In this document: positions 51,581 to 60,108 of the stretch, one piece after another
Layout: each line of letters opens with the position of its first letter
How positions within the stretch are numbered: position 1 is the stretch's first letter
Source: Peribacillus frigoritolerans
GTDB lineage: Bacteria > Bacillota > Bacilli > Bacillales > Bacillaceae
Assembly (NCBI RefSeq): GCF_004358755.1
Contig: NZ_SMZY01000002.1
Coordinates: 248,001 to 312,000 of the forward strand
Length of the DNA: 64,000 nt
Reading direction: 5' to 3'
Made by a program: the position numbers and the translations under genes
Notes under the pieces: model-generated
What the model was told of the DNA's origin: nothing
Database searches by the model: none
Seen by the model: only the letters and a program-made list of their open reading frames with translations

Positions 51581-52423
51581 TTAAGTTTTGTTTGTTAAAC
51601 GGTATAAATGCAATGTAAGGTAAACAGCCTCAGCTTCATAGACTGGTTTTTTCAGAAATTGCTGCATCACTTTTATCATTTTCCAAGATGTATTGTAGCA
51701 TAGCGGATATTCTTTTTTCAACAATAAAGTAAACTTTTCTGGTTCTTCAACTGTTTCACCGGAAAGAACCCTTTCAATCGTGTATCTTAAGTGGCGGACA
51801 AGCCGCAGATAATTGATGCTGTCATGATTCACTTTTATCTTCATTGAATCTTCAATGACACCTACGAGCTGATTAATCAGCTGTGAAAACTGATTGACAT
51901 CTGCTATCGGCTTATTCGTGATCGCACTGTGAATATGAAGGGCAATAAACCCTATTTCCCCTTCCGGCAAGTTCACCTTAAGCCTGTCATTAATCATATC
52001 AATAACTTCTTCAGCAATTGAAAATTCTTTCGGATAAAGCGTTTTTGTTTCAATCAGAAACGGATTTTTAATGTCCATCCCTTTTTGAAGCCTTTTAATC
52101 GCAAATGTAATATGATCAATCAGTGCAATATGAATATGTTCATTTAATGGCAGTTTCACCCGCTCGGCAATAAAATGAATGACATCACTGACAACTTCAA
52201 TCATGTCTTCATCGACAAAAGGAAGGAGCATTTTAAATTGTTCCTGCTCTTTTTGATTCGTGAGAACAAACATTTTCTCATACGAATCCTCCTGCATCAT
52301 GTCTCCGCGTTTCTTCCCGAACCCTATGCCCTTTCCAATCAGAACAACCTCTTCATAAGTATCATGATCGGCAATAAGGACATTATTATTTAAAACCTTT
52401 TTTATTGTAAAGGACTCCTTCAC
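51581..52423 (-). CDS. glcT: transcriptional antiterminator GlcT
   Basis: A 280-residue BglG/LicT-type protein: RNA-binding CAT domain (about 1-58, FTIKKVLNNNVLIADH), PRD1 (about 65-170) and PRD2 (about 175-280), each with conserved His (NEHIHIALIDHITFA; IALHIHSAIT; LTLHLYRL). PtsG phosphorylates PRD1 when glucose is absent and inactivates it. The GTG start follows GGAGCTGAGGATTTC. It is immediately upstream of its target gene ptsG, as in B. subtilis. Confidence 0.95.
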   Translation of the reverse strand: MKESFTIKKVLNNNVLIADHDTYEEVVLIGKGIGFGKKRGDMMQEDSYEKMFVLTNQKEQEQFKMLLPFVDEDMIEVVSDVIHFIAERVKLPLNEHIHIALIDHITFAIKRLQKGMDIKNPFLIETKTLYPKEFSIAEEVIDMINDRLKVNLPEGEIGFIALHIHSAITNKPIADVNQFSQLINQLVGVIEDSMKIKVNHDSINYLRLVRHLRYTIERVLSGETVEEPEKFTLLLKKEYPLCYNTSWKMIKVMQQFLKKPVYEAEAVYLTLHLYRLTNKT

Positions 52424-52616
52424 GAAATCCTCAGCTCCTTTTATCTCTCAATGCTTCATATCGTACATAATAGCATGCGATTACGTCAACTGCGAAATAC
52501 TCCGGCTTGGATCCTAAAGGAAGAAATAGATCCAATTTCTGCTCACACTGCAAATAAATTTGGCGGTTTTTTGCAAGGCTGTTTTAGCATAGATTGTTGG
52601 TTAACATTATAAATGT

Positions 52617-52700
52617 TGTCCGTTTCTTGCAGCGAGAGGAACTTGCTTTCCGCGGTCCGCCTGGGAGCTTCCTCGGCGTTGCCTGGGGTCTGCCATTTGG
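52617..52700. repeat. degenerate GC-rich intergenic repeat fragment
   Basis: GCTTTCCGCGGTCCGCCTGG and GAGCTTCCTCGGCGTTGCCT resemble the CTTTCCGCGGGCGG ... GAGCCTCCTCGGCGC repeats I remember from other Bacillaceae genomes. Only one copy is present in this window, so assignment rests on memory. Confidence 0.45.
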
Positions 52701-52718
52701 CTCTATATCCCGAAAGAT

Positions 52719-53108
52719 TTATTGATCTTCTGGCACATATTCGGTCGTCTCAAACTTTTTTTTATCTCCTACAAAAAAGTAAGCTTCTCCGTCTTTGCCG
52801 GTTTCATCACCGCTTGAGGCGCCGTGAATCATTTTTCCCGGTGAAAGCTCTTTTCGTTCCCCATTTTCATCGACGTAAAAATAGTTTGTGGCAGCCCAGC
52901 CATCGTGGATATTTTTTTCGTTAACGGATGTCTCTCCTTCTTTATTCACTTTGTACTCTTTCTTTTCCTCTGCAGAAGGATCGTTATGAACCGTAACCCA
53001 CCCTGTATAGCCATCCGGGATTAAGAATGTGCGCTGAGACTCATCCTGCTGCTTTGGGCACCCCGCAAGGAAAAAAGCTGCTGTTAAAATAATGACAAAT
53101 CTTTTCAT
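52719..53108 (-). CDS. lipoprotein of unknown function (DUF6843-like)
   Basis: A 129-residue lipoprotein: signal ending in the lipobox LAGC (Cys16), followed by a short linker and RTFLIPDGYTGWVTVHND, the style of DUF6843 domains. The rest is highly charged. AGGAAATAAG precedes the ATG. No function known; single gene, divergent from the next secreted protein. Confidence 0.75.
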   Translation of the reverse strand: MKRFVIILTAAFFLAGCPKQQDESQRTFLIPDGYTGWVTVHNDPSAEEKKEYKVNKEGETSVNEKNIHDGWAATNYFYVDENGERKELSPGKMIHGASSGDETGKDGEAYFFVGDKKKFETTEYVPEDQ

Positions 53109-53244
53109 CTTATTTCCTCCAAACGAATGAATTATTCGTTAGCATCAACCAATGTTCTGATTCTATCCCTTTCTGATTCAAGCTTGTAATTTATACCAGA
53201 TGTTCACTGTTTCTATTTGGGGAAAGTAAGTGTGAGGTGTTCAT

Positions 53245-53664
53245 ATGAAGCTAAAAAAAATAAGTATCTGTCTTCTGATCCTTTTTCTTTATTTGCCTAT
53301 TCATGAAGGTAGTGCACAAACAAAGGCCGTCAAAGTAATTGACGTTGAAACAGGCGACGTGGTGAAAGATCTTCCATCTTCCGCTTATTTTACAAATGAA
53401 CTGAAAATGGCGATTCAGTCAATGAAGGGAATTACCGTCAAAGTGAACCCCCTGCCAAAAAAAGGGTATTTGATTTTAATTCAGCCTGCAGAGTCACTCA
53501 AAGTAAAAAACAAATGGTATGACGGGATTGTCTCTGAAGGTATGATTGTCTACAGCAAAGAGGATTCTCCGAGACTCATTTTGTTTACAGATGAAAACAA
53601 GCCGTTATTTTTTGAAATATCATACGATCCTAAGAATCTGATTCAGACACTTGGTATTCAGTAG
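53245..53664 (+). CDS. secreted protein of unknown function
   Basis: A 139-residue protein with a signal peptide (MKLKKISICLLILFLYLPI, probable cleavage after SAQ near residue 25). The mature part contains PLPKKGYLILIQPAESLKVK and no cysteine. AGGTGTTCAT precedes the ATG at suitable spacing. I recognise no family. Confidence 0.7.
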   Translation: MKLKKISICLLILFLYLPIHEGSAQTKAVKVIDVETGDVVKDLPSSAYFTNELKMAIQSMKGITVKVNPLPKKGYLILIQPAESLKVKNKWYDGIVSEGMIVYSKEDSPRLILFTDENKPLFFEISYDPKNLIQTLGIQ

Positions 53665-53837
53665 GGGGCTTTTCCGGGCTGCCGGGCTTCGCTTCTCATG
53701 GGGCGAGGCCTGTTTAGACTTCTTTAACCCCTTAAACTGAACCAGACCAATCAATTGCACCGTCTGGGATCTAACCCTATAATGAAACAAGTCAGGGGAA
53801 ACCCCCGCAGAGAGATTCATCAAGGAGGAGATCAGAA

Positions 53838-54647
53838 ATGATAAAACTATTTGTAAGTGATCTTGATGGAACATTATTAAGCTTCGAAAAAAAAGTGACG
53901 GAGCAGGATATTTCCGCTCTTAAGGAATTAAAGAAAAATGGCGTCGATGTATGTTTAGCTTCAGGAAGAATGGATGTGGAAATTGGAGAAATTTTGACGA
54001 TGGTTGGGGAAAAGTATCATCGAATCAGTCAAAATGGAGCTTTCATCAATACAGATCAAGATGAATCGCTGCATGCCCTCACCTTTGAAAATGTGATTGC
54101 GAAAGAAGTGTTTGAACAAGTCCGTTCTACAGATTTAATCACAATCATCGCAGACTACAGCAAAAATTATACAGAACGCCGTGATGAAGTCATCACGGGC
54201 ATCGAATCGAGAATGTTCTCTCCAATTGAAGAGAACATCAATCTCATCCATGCTCTTGGACAAGAGGTCAAAGCATCCAAAATTTCTATTTTAGGTGAAT
54301 ATGAAGCCATTTCTGAGCTGCAGAAAACATTGCAGGAACGTCATCCTGAGACAATTGAGACATACATATCCGATAAGCAGTGCCTGGATGTCATGCCTAA
54401 AAACATAAGCAAGGGAAACGCACTTAAGATGCTGATTGAACATCTCGGAATAAAGCGCGAAGAGGTTGCATGCATTGGCGACTCATTCAATGATATTCCC
54501 ATGTTCAATATGACCCCTCACAGTTTTGCCATGGAAGATGCTCTCCCAGAAGTGAAAAAGGAAGCCGCATATACGGCCTCCTCTGTAAGGGAAGCCATTA
54601 AGCAAGTTTTAGAAATGAACAAAAAGCAGCTGCAGGTAAAAGCTTAA
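53838..54647 (+). CDS. Cof-type HAD-IIB phosphatase
   Basis: A 269-residue HAD hydrolase. Motif I is VSDLDGTLLS (nucleophile and acid Asp), motif II LASGRM, motif III a Lys in SKGNALKML, and motif IV GDSFNDIPMF. The type IIB cap lies between residues about 85 and 190. Members dephosphorylate sugar phosphates, FMN or PLP; substrate not assignable. AAGGAGGAGATCAGAA precedes the ATG. Confidence 0.88.
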   Translation: MIKLFVSDLDGTLLSFEKKVTEQDISALKELKKNGVDVCLASGRMDVEIGEILTMVGEKYHRISQNGAFINTDQDESLHALTFENVIAKEVFEQVRSTDLITIIADYSKNYTERRDEVITGIESRMFSPIEENINLIHALGQEVKASKISILGEYEAISELQKTLQERHPETIETYISDKQCLDVMPKNISKGNALKMLIEHLGIKREEVACIGDSFNDIPMFNMTPHSFAMEDALPEVKKEAAYTASSVREAIKQVLEMNKKQLQVKA

Positions 54648-54660
54648 TAAAAGACAGAAC

Positions 54661-54690
54661 AAAAAAGGGCGATCTTGTCGCCCTTTTTCT
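54661..54690. terminator. bidirectional terminator
   Basis: AAAAAAGGGCGA / TCGCCCTTTTT hairpin between the convergent HAD gene and the DgcW-like gene. Confidence 0.85.
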
Positions 54691-54699
54691 GTTTTATTC

Positions 54700-57099
54700 C
54701 TATACAGCTTTGCTGCCTGTTAAATACATTTCTGAAAATTCTTCTGCAGGAATCGGTCTTCCGCCCAGGTATCCCTGAAATTCAAGGCATCCTAATTTTG
54801 CAAGAAGATCCTTTTGTGTTTTCGTTTCAACCCCTTCAGCAATCACTTTCAGCTCGAGGTGATTGGCCATCGAAATGATCATAGAGACGATCGCTTCGTT
54901 ACCATTATGCTGTTCCATTTCTCTTATAAACGATTGGTCAATTTTCAGCCTGTCGATGCTGAGCTTCTGCAAATAACTCAGAGAGCTGTAGCCCGTGCCA
55001 AAATCATCCATGCTGATCTCAATTCCCCTGCTCCGCAGCTTTGATAATTTCATGTTCGCCTCAAGCTCATTGTCCATCATAGCTGTTTCTGTGATTTCAA
55101 GCTCAAGACTTGATGCATGAATTTGATAAGAAGACAGAATCTCATCAATGGTTTGAATCAAGTCATCCTGGTAGAGATGAAGGTGTGAGATATTAATTGA
55201 AACCCGGCCGAAATTCAGGTTTTGACGTTCCCATATCTGTACATGGCTTGCAACTTCACCAAGGACAAAACGTTCCAGCTCAAAAATCAAACCCGTCTCT
55301 TCTGCAATCGGAATAAAAGTTGCGGGTGAAATAAAACCAAGCTCGGCATGCTTCCATCTGACCAAAGCCTCTGCACCAATGACCGTAGCGAGGTTTTCTT
55401 TGAACTTCGGCTGAAAATAAACGCTGAGTTCTTTATATTGAAGAGCTTTGCGCAATTCATTTTCAATCCTTATTTTTTCAATTAATTTATCATTCATTTC
55501 GGGCTTATAGATGCCGAAACTGTTTGAACCGTTCATTTTCACATCGTACATTGCAATATCTGCGAATTTCATCAGCATTTCAGCGTCAGTGCTGTGTGCA
55601 GGATAATGGGCGATTCCAATGCTTGCGGTAACTAAACAGTCATTTTCCCTGATCTTCATCGGCAAGCGAAAATGATGAACAATATCATTTGCCGTTTCAT
55701 TTGCTGCCTCATAATCATCAGAAAGCAAAATAATGCTGAACTCATCACCGCCAAGCCTAGAAAGAATGGACTTTTCAGGGAGAACGGATGTAAGTCTTTC
55801 TGCTATCTTTACAAGCACCAGGTCACCGAAAGCATGCCCAAATAAATCATTTAAACGTTTGAATCGGTCGAAATCCAGATTTAATATGGCAAAGGCCTGA
55901 TTTTCTGCTTTTAGATCTGAAAGCTTCTGAATAAAGAACCTGCGATTTGGAAGTCCTGTGAGTTCATCATGAAAGGCCAGATAATTGATGCGGTTCTGAG
56001 CTCTTTTGCTTTCAGTGACATCTTTTACAACGCCATATACTCCTACAACTTTATGATTAACAACTTGCCTCACGGCTGTAATTAAAACATCAAGTGATTC
56101 TCCATTTTTTCTCTGCAGGGAAACAGACAGCTCATTTTCACTGAAGTCCCCTTTTACAATTTCAGAAAAGTAAAATAAGGCTTTTTGATGGTCCGATTCT
56201 TTAATTAAAGTCAGAAAACTTAGTCCGATCATATTCTTTTCCGGCAGCTGGGTCATGGCTGCGGCTACTTTGTTAACGGAAGTAATAACTCCATGCAAGT
56301 CAGTTGATATCACTCCATCAGGACTGTGATGAAACAAAGAGCGAAACCTCTCTTCCTTTTCATTAATCCGCTCAGACTGTTCATTCATCATCGTATGGCT
56401 GTACAAGTCAGGAATAAATGTGAGAATAAGGTTCAATAAAAAGACAAATAGAAAAGGAATCAAATAGTGATACGGTCCGCCATCTGCAAGCTGATAGTCT
56501 ATAACTGAAGTCATAATCACATATGGGATACCCGCAAGTGATACTCCCCCAATGATGCTTCCTGCTGTCCGGTAGTATTTCGCCCGGCGCTGATTGACCA
56601 AACTGTCCTCTAATGCGATTAATAATAGTCTCAGTGCAGAAAAACTGAATGCAGCAGACAATAGCACAGCAAAGAAAATCAGCAGTGGCTTCACTTCAAT
56701 CTGACCGTGAAATAAGAGTGCATACCCAATAAAATCAACCAAAACAATTCCAAGAGACAAACCGCATCCCGTTAAAAAATAACCTTTTGAGCTCATTGAC
56801 GGAATGCCTCCTGTTCTTAAGGAGAAAAAAGCAACAGTACTGCAAACAGCATAGCTGACCAGAAAGTAAAGGAAAGGCTGCTGAAGCGTTACTTCCAAAT
56901 GAACGGAATAAATGGCAAGCAGGTGAGTCAGCCAAAACAAGAAACCAAGGGTTAAACTGAGGACTCCTATGATTTTGGGCTGTTTATCTTGAGTTTTACG
57001 ACTGTATATAGTTGTGAACACCGGCGTCAGGTGGTAACTGATAACCGATTGAACGAGAACAAGGAACAATAAAAACAAATCTGCATTCAAGTTAAACAA
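54700..57099 (-). CDS. membrane PAS-GGDEF-EAL protein, DgcW (YkoW)-like
   Basis: A 799-residue protein: about seven N-terminal membrane segments (1-235) of MHYT-like arrangement, PAS (about 250-370), GGDEF (about 378-535) and EAL (about 545-795). Signatures are intact: RLGGDEFSIILL, GAEALVRWKH, MDDFGTGYSSL and VIAEGVET. Size and domain order match B. subtilis DgcW (YkoW, 800 aa), a diguanylate cyclase with an EAL domain; the degenerate MHYT part leaves orthology open. The TTG start follows GGGGGAG. Confidence 0.87.
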   Translation of the reverse strand: MFNLNADLFLLFLVLVQSVISYHLTPVFTTIYSRKTQDKQPKIIGVLSLTLGFLFWLTHLLAIYSVHLEVTLQQPFLYFLVSYAVCSTVAFFSLRTGGIPSMSSKGYFLTGCGLSLGIVLVDFIGYALLFHGQIEVKPLLIFFAVLLSAAFSFSALRLLLIALEDSLVNQRRAKYYRTAGSIIGGVSLAGIPYVIMTSVIDYQLADGGPYHYLIPFLFVFLLNLILTFIPDLYSHTMMNEQSERINEKEERFRSLFHHSPDGVISTDLHGVITSVNKVAAAMTQLPEKNMIGLSFLTLIKESDHQKALFYFSEIVKGDFSENELSVSLQRKNGESLDVLITAVRQVVNHKVVGVYGVVKDVTESKRAQNRINYLAFHDELTGLPNRRFFIQKLSDLKAENQAFAILNLDFDRFKRLNDLFGHAFGDLVLVKIAERLTSVLPEKSILSRLGGDEFSIILLSDDYEAANETANDIVHHFRLPMKIRENDCLVTASIGIAHYPAHSTDAEMLMKFADIAMYDVKMNGSNSFGIYKPEMNDKLIEKIRIENELRKALQYKELSVYFQPKFKENLATVIGAEALVRWKHAELGFISPATFIPIAEETGLIFELERFVLGEVASHVQIWERQNLNFGRVSINISHLHLYQDDLIQTIDEILSSYQIHASSLELEITETAMMDNELEANMKLSKLRSRGIEISMDDFGTGYSSLSYLQKLSIDRLKIDQSFIREMEQHNGNEAIVSMIISMANHLELKVIAEGVETKTQKDLLAKLGCLEFQGYLGGRPIPAEEFSEMYLTGSKAV

Positions 57100-57276
57100 T
57101 CAAAACTCCCCCTTATCTCTTATATCGAACAAAATTCAAGATGTTGAAGAGGGAATTCACTATTTTTTCAAAAAAACTTTCTTCTGCAAAAAATAGCAAA
57201 ATATAGGTTTAAAAATTGTATGTTTGATGCAAACTATCCAACGAAAGGAAAATTCCCTTGAAAGGAGGAATGAGCG

Positions 57277-57414
57277 ATGAACAAGAACAACCAAAACAAC
57301 AAGCAGCAAAACATGCAGCAGCAGCAGCAAAATCAACAACAGCAAAACCAGCAAGCTGATACTGAGTTCTCTCAAGAAATGAACCAGCAAAAAGCGAACA
57401 AAAAACAAAAATAA
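57277..57414 (+). CDS. 45-residue Gln/Asn-rich protein, gamma-SASP-like
   Basis: An ATG with AAAGGAGGAATGAGCG upstream opens a 45-codon frame with extreme composition: almost only Gln, Asn, Lys and Met, plus one DTEFSQEM block. That block resembles the TEFASET unit of gamma-type small acid-soluble spore proteins (SspE), storage proteins degraded at germination. A strong terminator follows. SASP identity is inferred from composition and one motif. Confidence 0.65.
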   Translation: MNKNNQNNKQQNMQQQQQNQQQQNQQADTEFSQEMNQQKANKKQK

Positions 57415-57438
57415 GGTTTACATACACGTAAGCTAAAG

Positions 57439-57470
57439 TAAGACGGTTCTTTGACCGTCTTTTTCTCTTT
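57439..57470 (+). terminator. terminator of the Gln/Asn-rich gene
   Basis: AAGACGGTTC / GACCGTCTT stem followed by TTTCTCTTTT. Confidence 0.85.
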
Positions 57471-57531
57471 TATCTATTTGAAACGTTTTGTAAAAAATCA
57501 GCTTTATGACGGGAATTCCCCTGTCATTTTA

Positions 57532-57665
57532 TGATATACTATTTCCATAAAGCTGCAGATGATGCCACATCTACAGCCAAAGCAGTCAAACAGCACTCGA
57601 ACGGATCAGCTTAATAAACAAACGATTTACTGTGACCTCCTGAGATGCAGAGGTCTATTTTTTTT
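57532..57665 (+). ncRNA. candidate antitoxin antisense RNA
   Basis: An extended -10 (TGATATACT, 57532-57540) would start an RNA at about 57547. The RNA would hold the hairpin GCTGCAGATG ... CATCTACAGC and end at the terminator GACCTCCTGAGATGCAGAGG plus TCT and eight T (57634-57665). It is complementary to the 3' region of the toxin mRNA on the opposite strand, the arrangement of TxpA/RatA-type type I antitoxins. Existence of the RNA is inference from promoter and terminator. Confidence 0.5.
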
Positions 57666-57738
57666 GCCCAAAACCGAGCACTGCCACAATTAACGTAGCA
57701 AAAGAAACCATTACAACTAAACTTTCAAAGATTGTCAC
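57655..57738 (-). CDS. holin-like type I toxin peptide (BsrG/TxpA-like family)
   Basis: A 27-residue peptide, GTG to TAG, preceded by GGGGGGATGACAT. It begins MTIFESLVVMVSFA and ends VAVLGFGQKK: one membrane helix with a Lys tail, the pattern of putative holin-like toxins (Hol_Tox), small peptides that damage the membrane and are silenced by antisense RNA. It is too short for routine gene calling. Family membership is by recognition of the ESLxxMxxFxxLIVxxL pattern. Confidence 0.75.
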   Translation of the reverse strand: MTIFESLVVMVSFATLIVAVLGFGQKK

Positions 57739-57871
57739 ATGTCATCCCCCCTTTCCTAGGGGTTCAAACTGATCCATTAAAGATTGACCTGCAAGTCCAT
57801 TATATCATTAATCGAACAAAACAGGAACATACGTTTGTATTTTGAGCCAAATCTCCTAAATGATGCAGTTA

Positions 57872-57903
57872 AGAAAAAAAGAACACTCAGAGTGTTCTTT
57901 TTA
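57872..57903. terminator. terminator
   Basis: AAAAAAAGAACACTC / GAGTGTTCTTTTT perfect palindromic stem, serving the minus-strand 84-residue gene. Confidence 0.88.
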
Positions 57904-58155
57904 AGGTGTTTTAATTCGGTTTTGATCCACTGTATTACAGGCAATTTTCATTTTTGCCAAAGTGCCTTTGAGGGTTTCTTCATGATTGCATTGATCATTC
58001 AGATACATTTCTGATAAATCATAGACAGATCTTGACAGCAGCTCGACGACATTTTTTAAAGAATGAGCATCCGGGGAGTATTCATCATGCAGCACTTTAC
58101 GAACGATATCATCACTGAACTCTTTGATTTTCAAGACTTTTTCCTTCTCAGGCAT
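57901..58155 (-). CDS. small helical protein of unknown function
   Basis: An 84-residue charged, probably all-helical protein (FSDDIVRKVLHDEYSPDAHS, VELLSRSVYDLSEMYLND). AAAAAGGAGGATTTCAAA precedes the ATG and a strong terminator follows, so it is a real single gene. It contains two Cys but no recognised motif. Confidence 0.7.
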   Translation of the reverse strand: MPEKEKVLKIKEFSDDIVRKVLHDEYSPDAHSLKNVVELLSRSVYDLSEMYLNDQCNHEETLKGTLAKMKIACNTVDQNRIKTP

Positions 58156-58254
58156 TTTGAAATCCTCCTTTTTTTATCATATATAATACATTCGCCAATT
58201 CAGGTCAGATCCCCTTTGTATGATTCTGTCGAGACATCGGAACTTTTAAATAGA

Positions 58255-58283
58255 AAAATGACTTCCAGCGGAAGCCATTTTGA
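58255..58283 (-). terminator. terminator of the CDF transporter gene
   Basis: AAATGACTTCC / GGAAGCCATTTT hairpin with T run on the minus strand. Confidence 0.75.
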
Positions 58284-58297
58284 ATGATTATTTTAAA

Positions 58298-59197
58298 TCA
58301 AGACGGTTCAATATGAACATGCACATGAGAAATGCGATGTTCTTTCTCCATTCTTTTTTCCACTTCATCTGTAATTTCGTGGCTTTCGGTTACATTCAGT
58401 CCGGCATGAACTTCAATAACGACATCCACAAGGACACTGCTCCCCAGGTAGCGTGCTTTAATATCCTTGATCCTGTCTACTCCCGGAGTTGATTCTACGG
58501 TTGCTTTAAAGTTCAGCAGCTTCTGATCATCAAAACCGTCTGTCAGGGAATGAGCCGTTTCTTTAAAAATATCCCATGCTGTTTTACAGATAATGAAACC
58601 GATTGTGATCGCTGTAATCGTGTCAAACCATGCAACGCCAAATTGAGACGCGACGATCCCCGCAAAAGCTCCAACGCTTACAAGTGCATCAGAACGGTTG
58701 TCGTGGGCTGCTGCGATCAGTGCTTTTGAATTGATCTTTTTTGCCAATGATTTGTTGTAGCGGTAAACTCCATACATGATGATGGCACTGATGATGGCTG
58801 CCCATGCGGTGATTAAATTGGGTGATTCTGTTTTGGGCTCTATGATGGATTTAAATCCTTCGAACAACACCTGAATCCCGACAGACATGATAATAAATGA
58901 AGCAACCAGTGCCGCAATTGCCTCCGCTTTAAAATGTCCGTATGGATGATCATGATCAGGCGGTTTTTGGGAAATTTTCAGGCCGACTAAAACGGCTGCC
59001 GATGCAATCACATCCGTCCCGTTATTCAGGCCGTCTGCCAGCAGGGCCTGAGAAGAATAAACATAGCCGATGCCAAGCTTTGCTGCAGCAAGAATGACGT
59101 AAGCTCCAATGCTCAGCCAGGCACCGCGTTCTCCTTTTTTTAAATCCTGGTAAACGTCCAATGATTTCACTTCCCCATTTAAAGGATCCATTTCCAT
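58298..59197 (-). CDS. cation diffusion facilitator (MneP/MneS-like)
   Basis: A 299-residue CDF exporter with six membrane segments (about 25-205) and a C-terminal cytoplasmic domain. Metal sites: LADGLNNGTD in TM2, HDHPYGHFKAE in the TM2-TM3 loop and HDNRSDALVS in TM5. Bacillus relatives MneP and MneS export manganese, but Zn or Fe cannot be excluded. No good ribosome site precedes either nearby ATG, so the start is less certain than the identity. Confidence 0.88.
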   Translation of the reverse strand: MEMDPLNGEVKSLDVYQDLKKGERGAWLSIGAYVILAAAKLGIGYVYSSQALLADGLNNGTDVIASAAVLVGLKISQKPPDHDHPYGHFKAEAIAALVASFIIMSVGIQVLFEGFKSIIEPKTESPNLITAWAAIISAIIMYGVYRYNKSLAKKINSKALIAAAHDNRSDALVSVGAFAGIVASQFGVAWFDTITAITIGFIICKTAWDIFKETAHSLTDGFDDQKLLNFKATVESTPGVDRIKDIKARYLGSSVLVDVVIEVHAGLNVTESHEITDEVEKRMEKEHRISHVHVHIEPS

Positions 59198-59221
59198 AAG
59201 CAGAGAAGCTTTGCTGTCAGG

Positions 59222-59359
59222 CTACTGATTCCACTGCTTCGGAAGCATTTGAATGGACGCATTTAAAGTGTCCAGTTTGCTTTCGATCCGGTGCAGCAGA
59301 TAGAGAGTAACCATGATCGGAAAACCGACATCGCTTATTAATTGAATCCACTGTTCCAT
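59222..59359 (-). CDS. YvrJ-family small protein
   Basis: A 45-residue protein, ATG to TAG, with AAAAGGAGGAAACCTATT upstream. It begins with a short hydrophobic helix (WIQLISDVGFPIMVTLYLLH) followed by RIESKLDTL, the YvrJ family pattern. Such genes commonly sit beside DUF2922 and DUF1659 genes, as here. Function unknown. Confidence 0.8.
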   Translation of the reverse strand: MEQWIQLISDVGFPIMVTLYLLHRIESKLDTLNASIQMLPKQWNQ

Positions 59360-59420
59360 AATAGGTTTCCTCCTTTTCCAGTTTTTATGTTGACTATTTA
59401 CTTATCCCTTTAGAGAGGAA

Positions 59421-59449
59421 GGGCCAGATCCCGAACAGAGATCTGACCC
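59421..59449 (-). terminator. hairpin after the DUF2922 gene
   Basis: GGGTCAGATCTC / GGGATCTGGCCC on the minus strand, followed by TTCCTCTC; a weak T run. Confidence 0.6.
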
Positions 59450-59458
59450 TTATTTCCA

Positions 59459-59677
59459 TTATCCGATTGTTAGGTCAGTTAAATTTCTCTCAACGACACG
59501 CGCTCCTTTTTTGCTGATCAAGTTTCCGCCTGGAGATGTGAAAGCATTAGAAGCAAGGATTAGGTCCATCGCATTTGACACATCACTCTCAACAACCGGT
59601 TCTTTTGGAGAATCGATGTTGATTTTCACCTGCTTGCCTTCTTCATTTAGAAATTGAAGTTCCAGCGTTTTCGCCAT
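59459..59677 (-). CDS. DUF2922 family protein
   Basis: A 72-residue protein (AKTLELQFLNEEGKQVKINI, NAFTSPGGNLISKKGARVVE) of the DUF2922 family; function unknown. GGGAGGGAATGTAA precedes the ATG. It follows the DUF1659 gene by 36 bases and is probably in one operon with it and possibly YvrJ. Confidence 0.85.
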   Translation of the reverse strand: MAKTLELQFLNEEGKQVKINIDSPKEPVVESDVSNAMDLILASNAFTSPGGNLISKKGARVVERNLTDLTIG

Positions 59678-59713
59678 TTACATTCCCTCCCTTCTTCTAT
59701 ATTTTCAGGTGGA

Positions 59714-59932
59714 TTAAGCTGTTACCTGATGTGAATCGTTTCGTTCGACATGAGATAGAATCTGGGTTTGCAAATCTGTGATTGCAGAGGCTGCCTGAAG
59801 CAGCTGTTCAGCGGTTGCTGATGTTTTCACGTTGTTGTAATTCTTGTATTTGTAAACCTGCTCTCCCAATTCATCCATCCCCATATCGAATACCAGGCGA
59901 AGCTGTGAATCAAGAATGATTGTTTCTGCCAT
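59714..59932 (-). CDS. DUF1659 family protein
   Basis: A 72-residue protein (MAETIILDSQLRLVFDMG, YKNYNNVKTSATAEQLLQAA) of the DUF1659 family; function unknown. AAAGGAGGTGATCAGC, an almost perfect ribosome site, precedes the ATG at 59932, so the GTG three codons upstream is rejected. First gene of the DUF1659-DUF2922-YvrJ trio. Confidence 0.87.
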   Translation of the reverse strand: MAETIILDSQLRLVFDMGMDELGEQVYKYKNYNNVKTSATAEQLLQAASAITDLQTQILSHVERNDSHQVTA

Positions 59933-60108
59933 GCTGATCACCTCCTTTCGTATACGTTATACAAAGAAACGGTCACCAAAGTAGCAGATTTCATGAACTT
60001 TTTTGAGAATGGAGAAGCAGGATTAAATTTATTGTATGTTCTGCGGTTTTTTACAAAAAATAACATCAGATTGATTCGTTGAAATCACACGAATCCTGAT
60101 AGGTAGGT

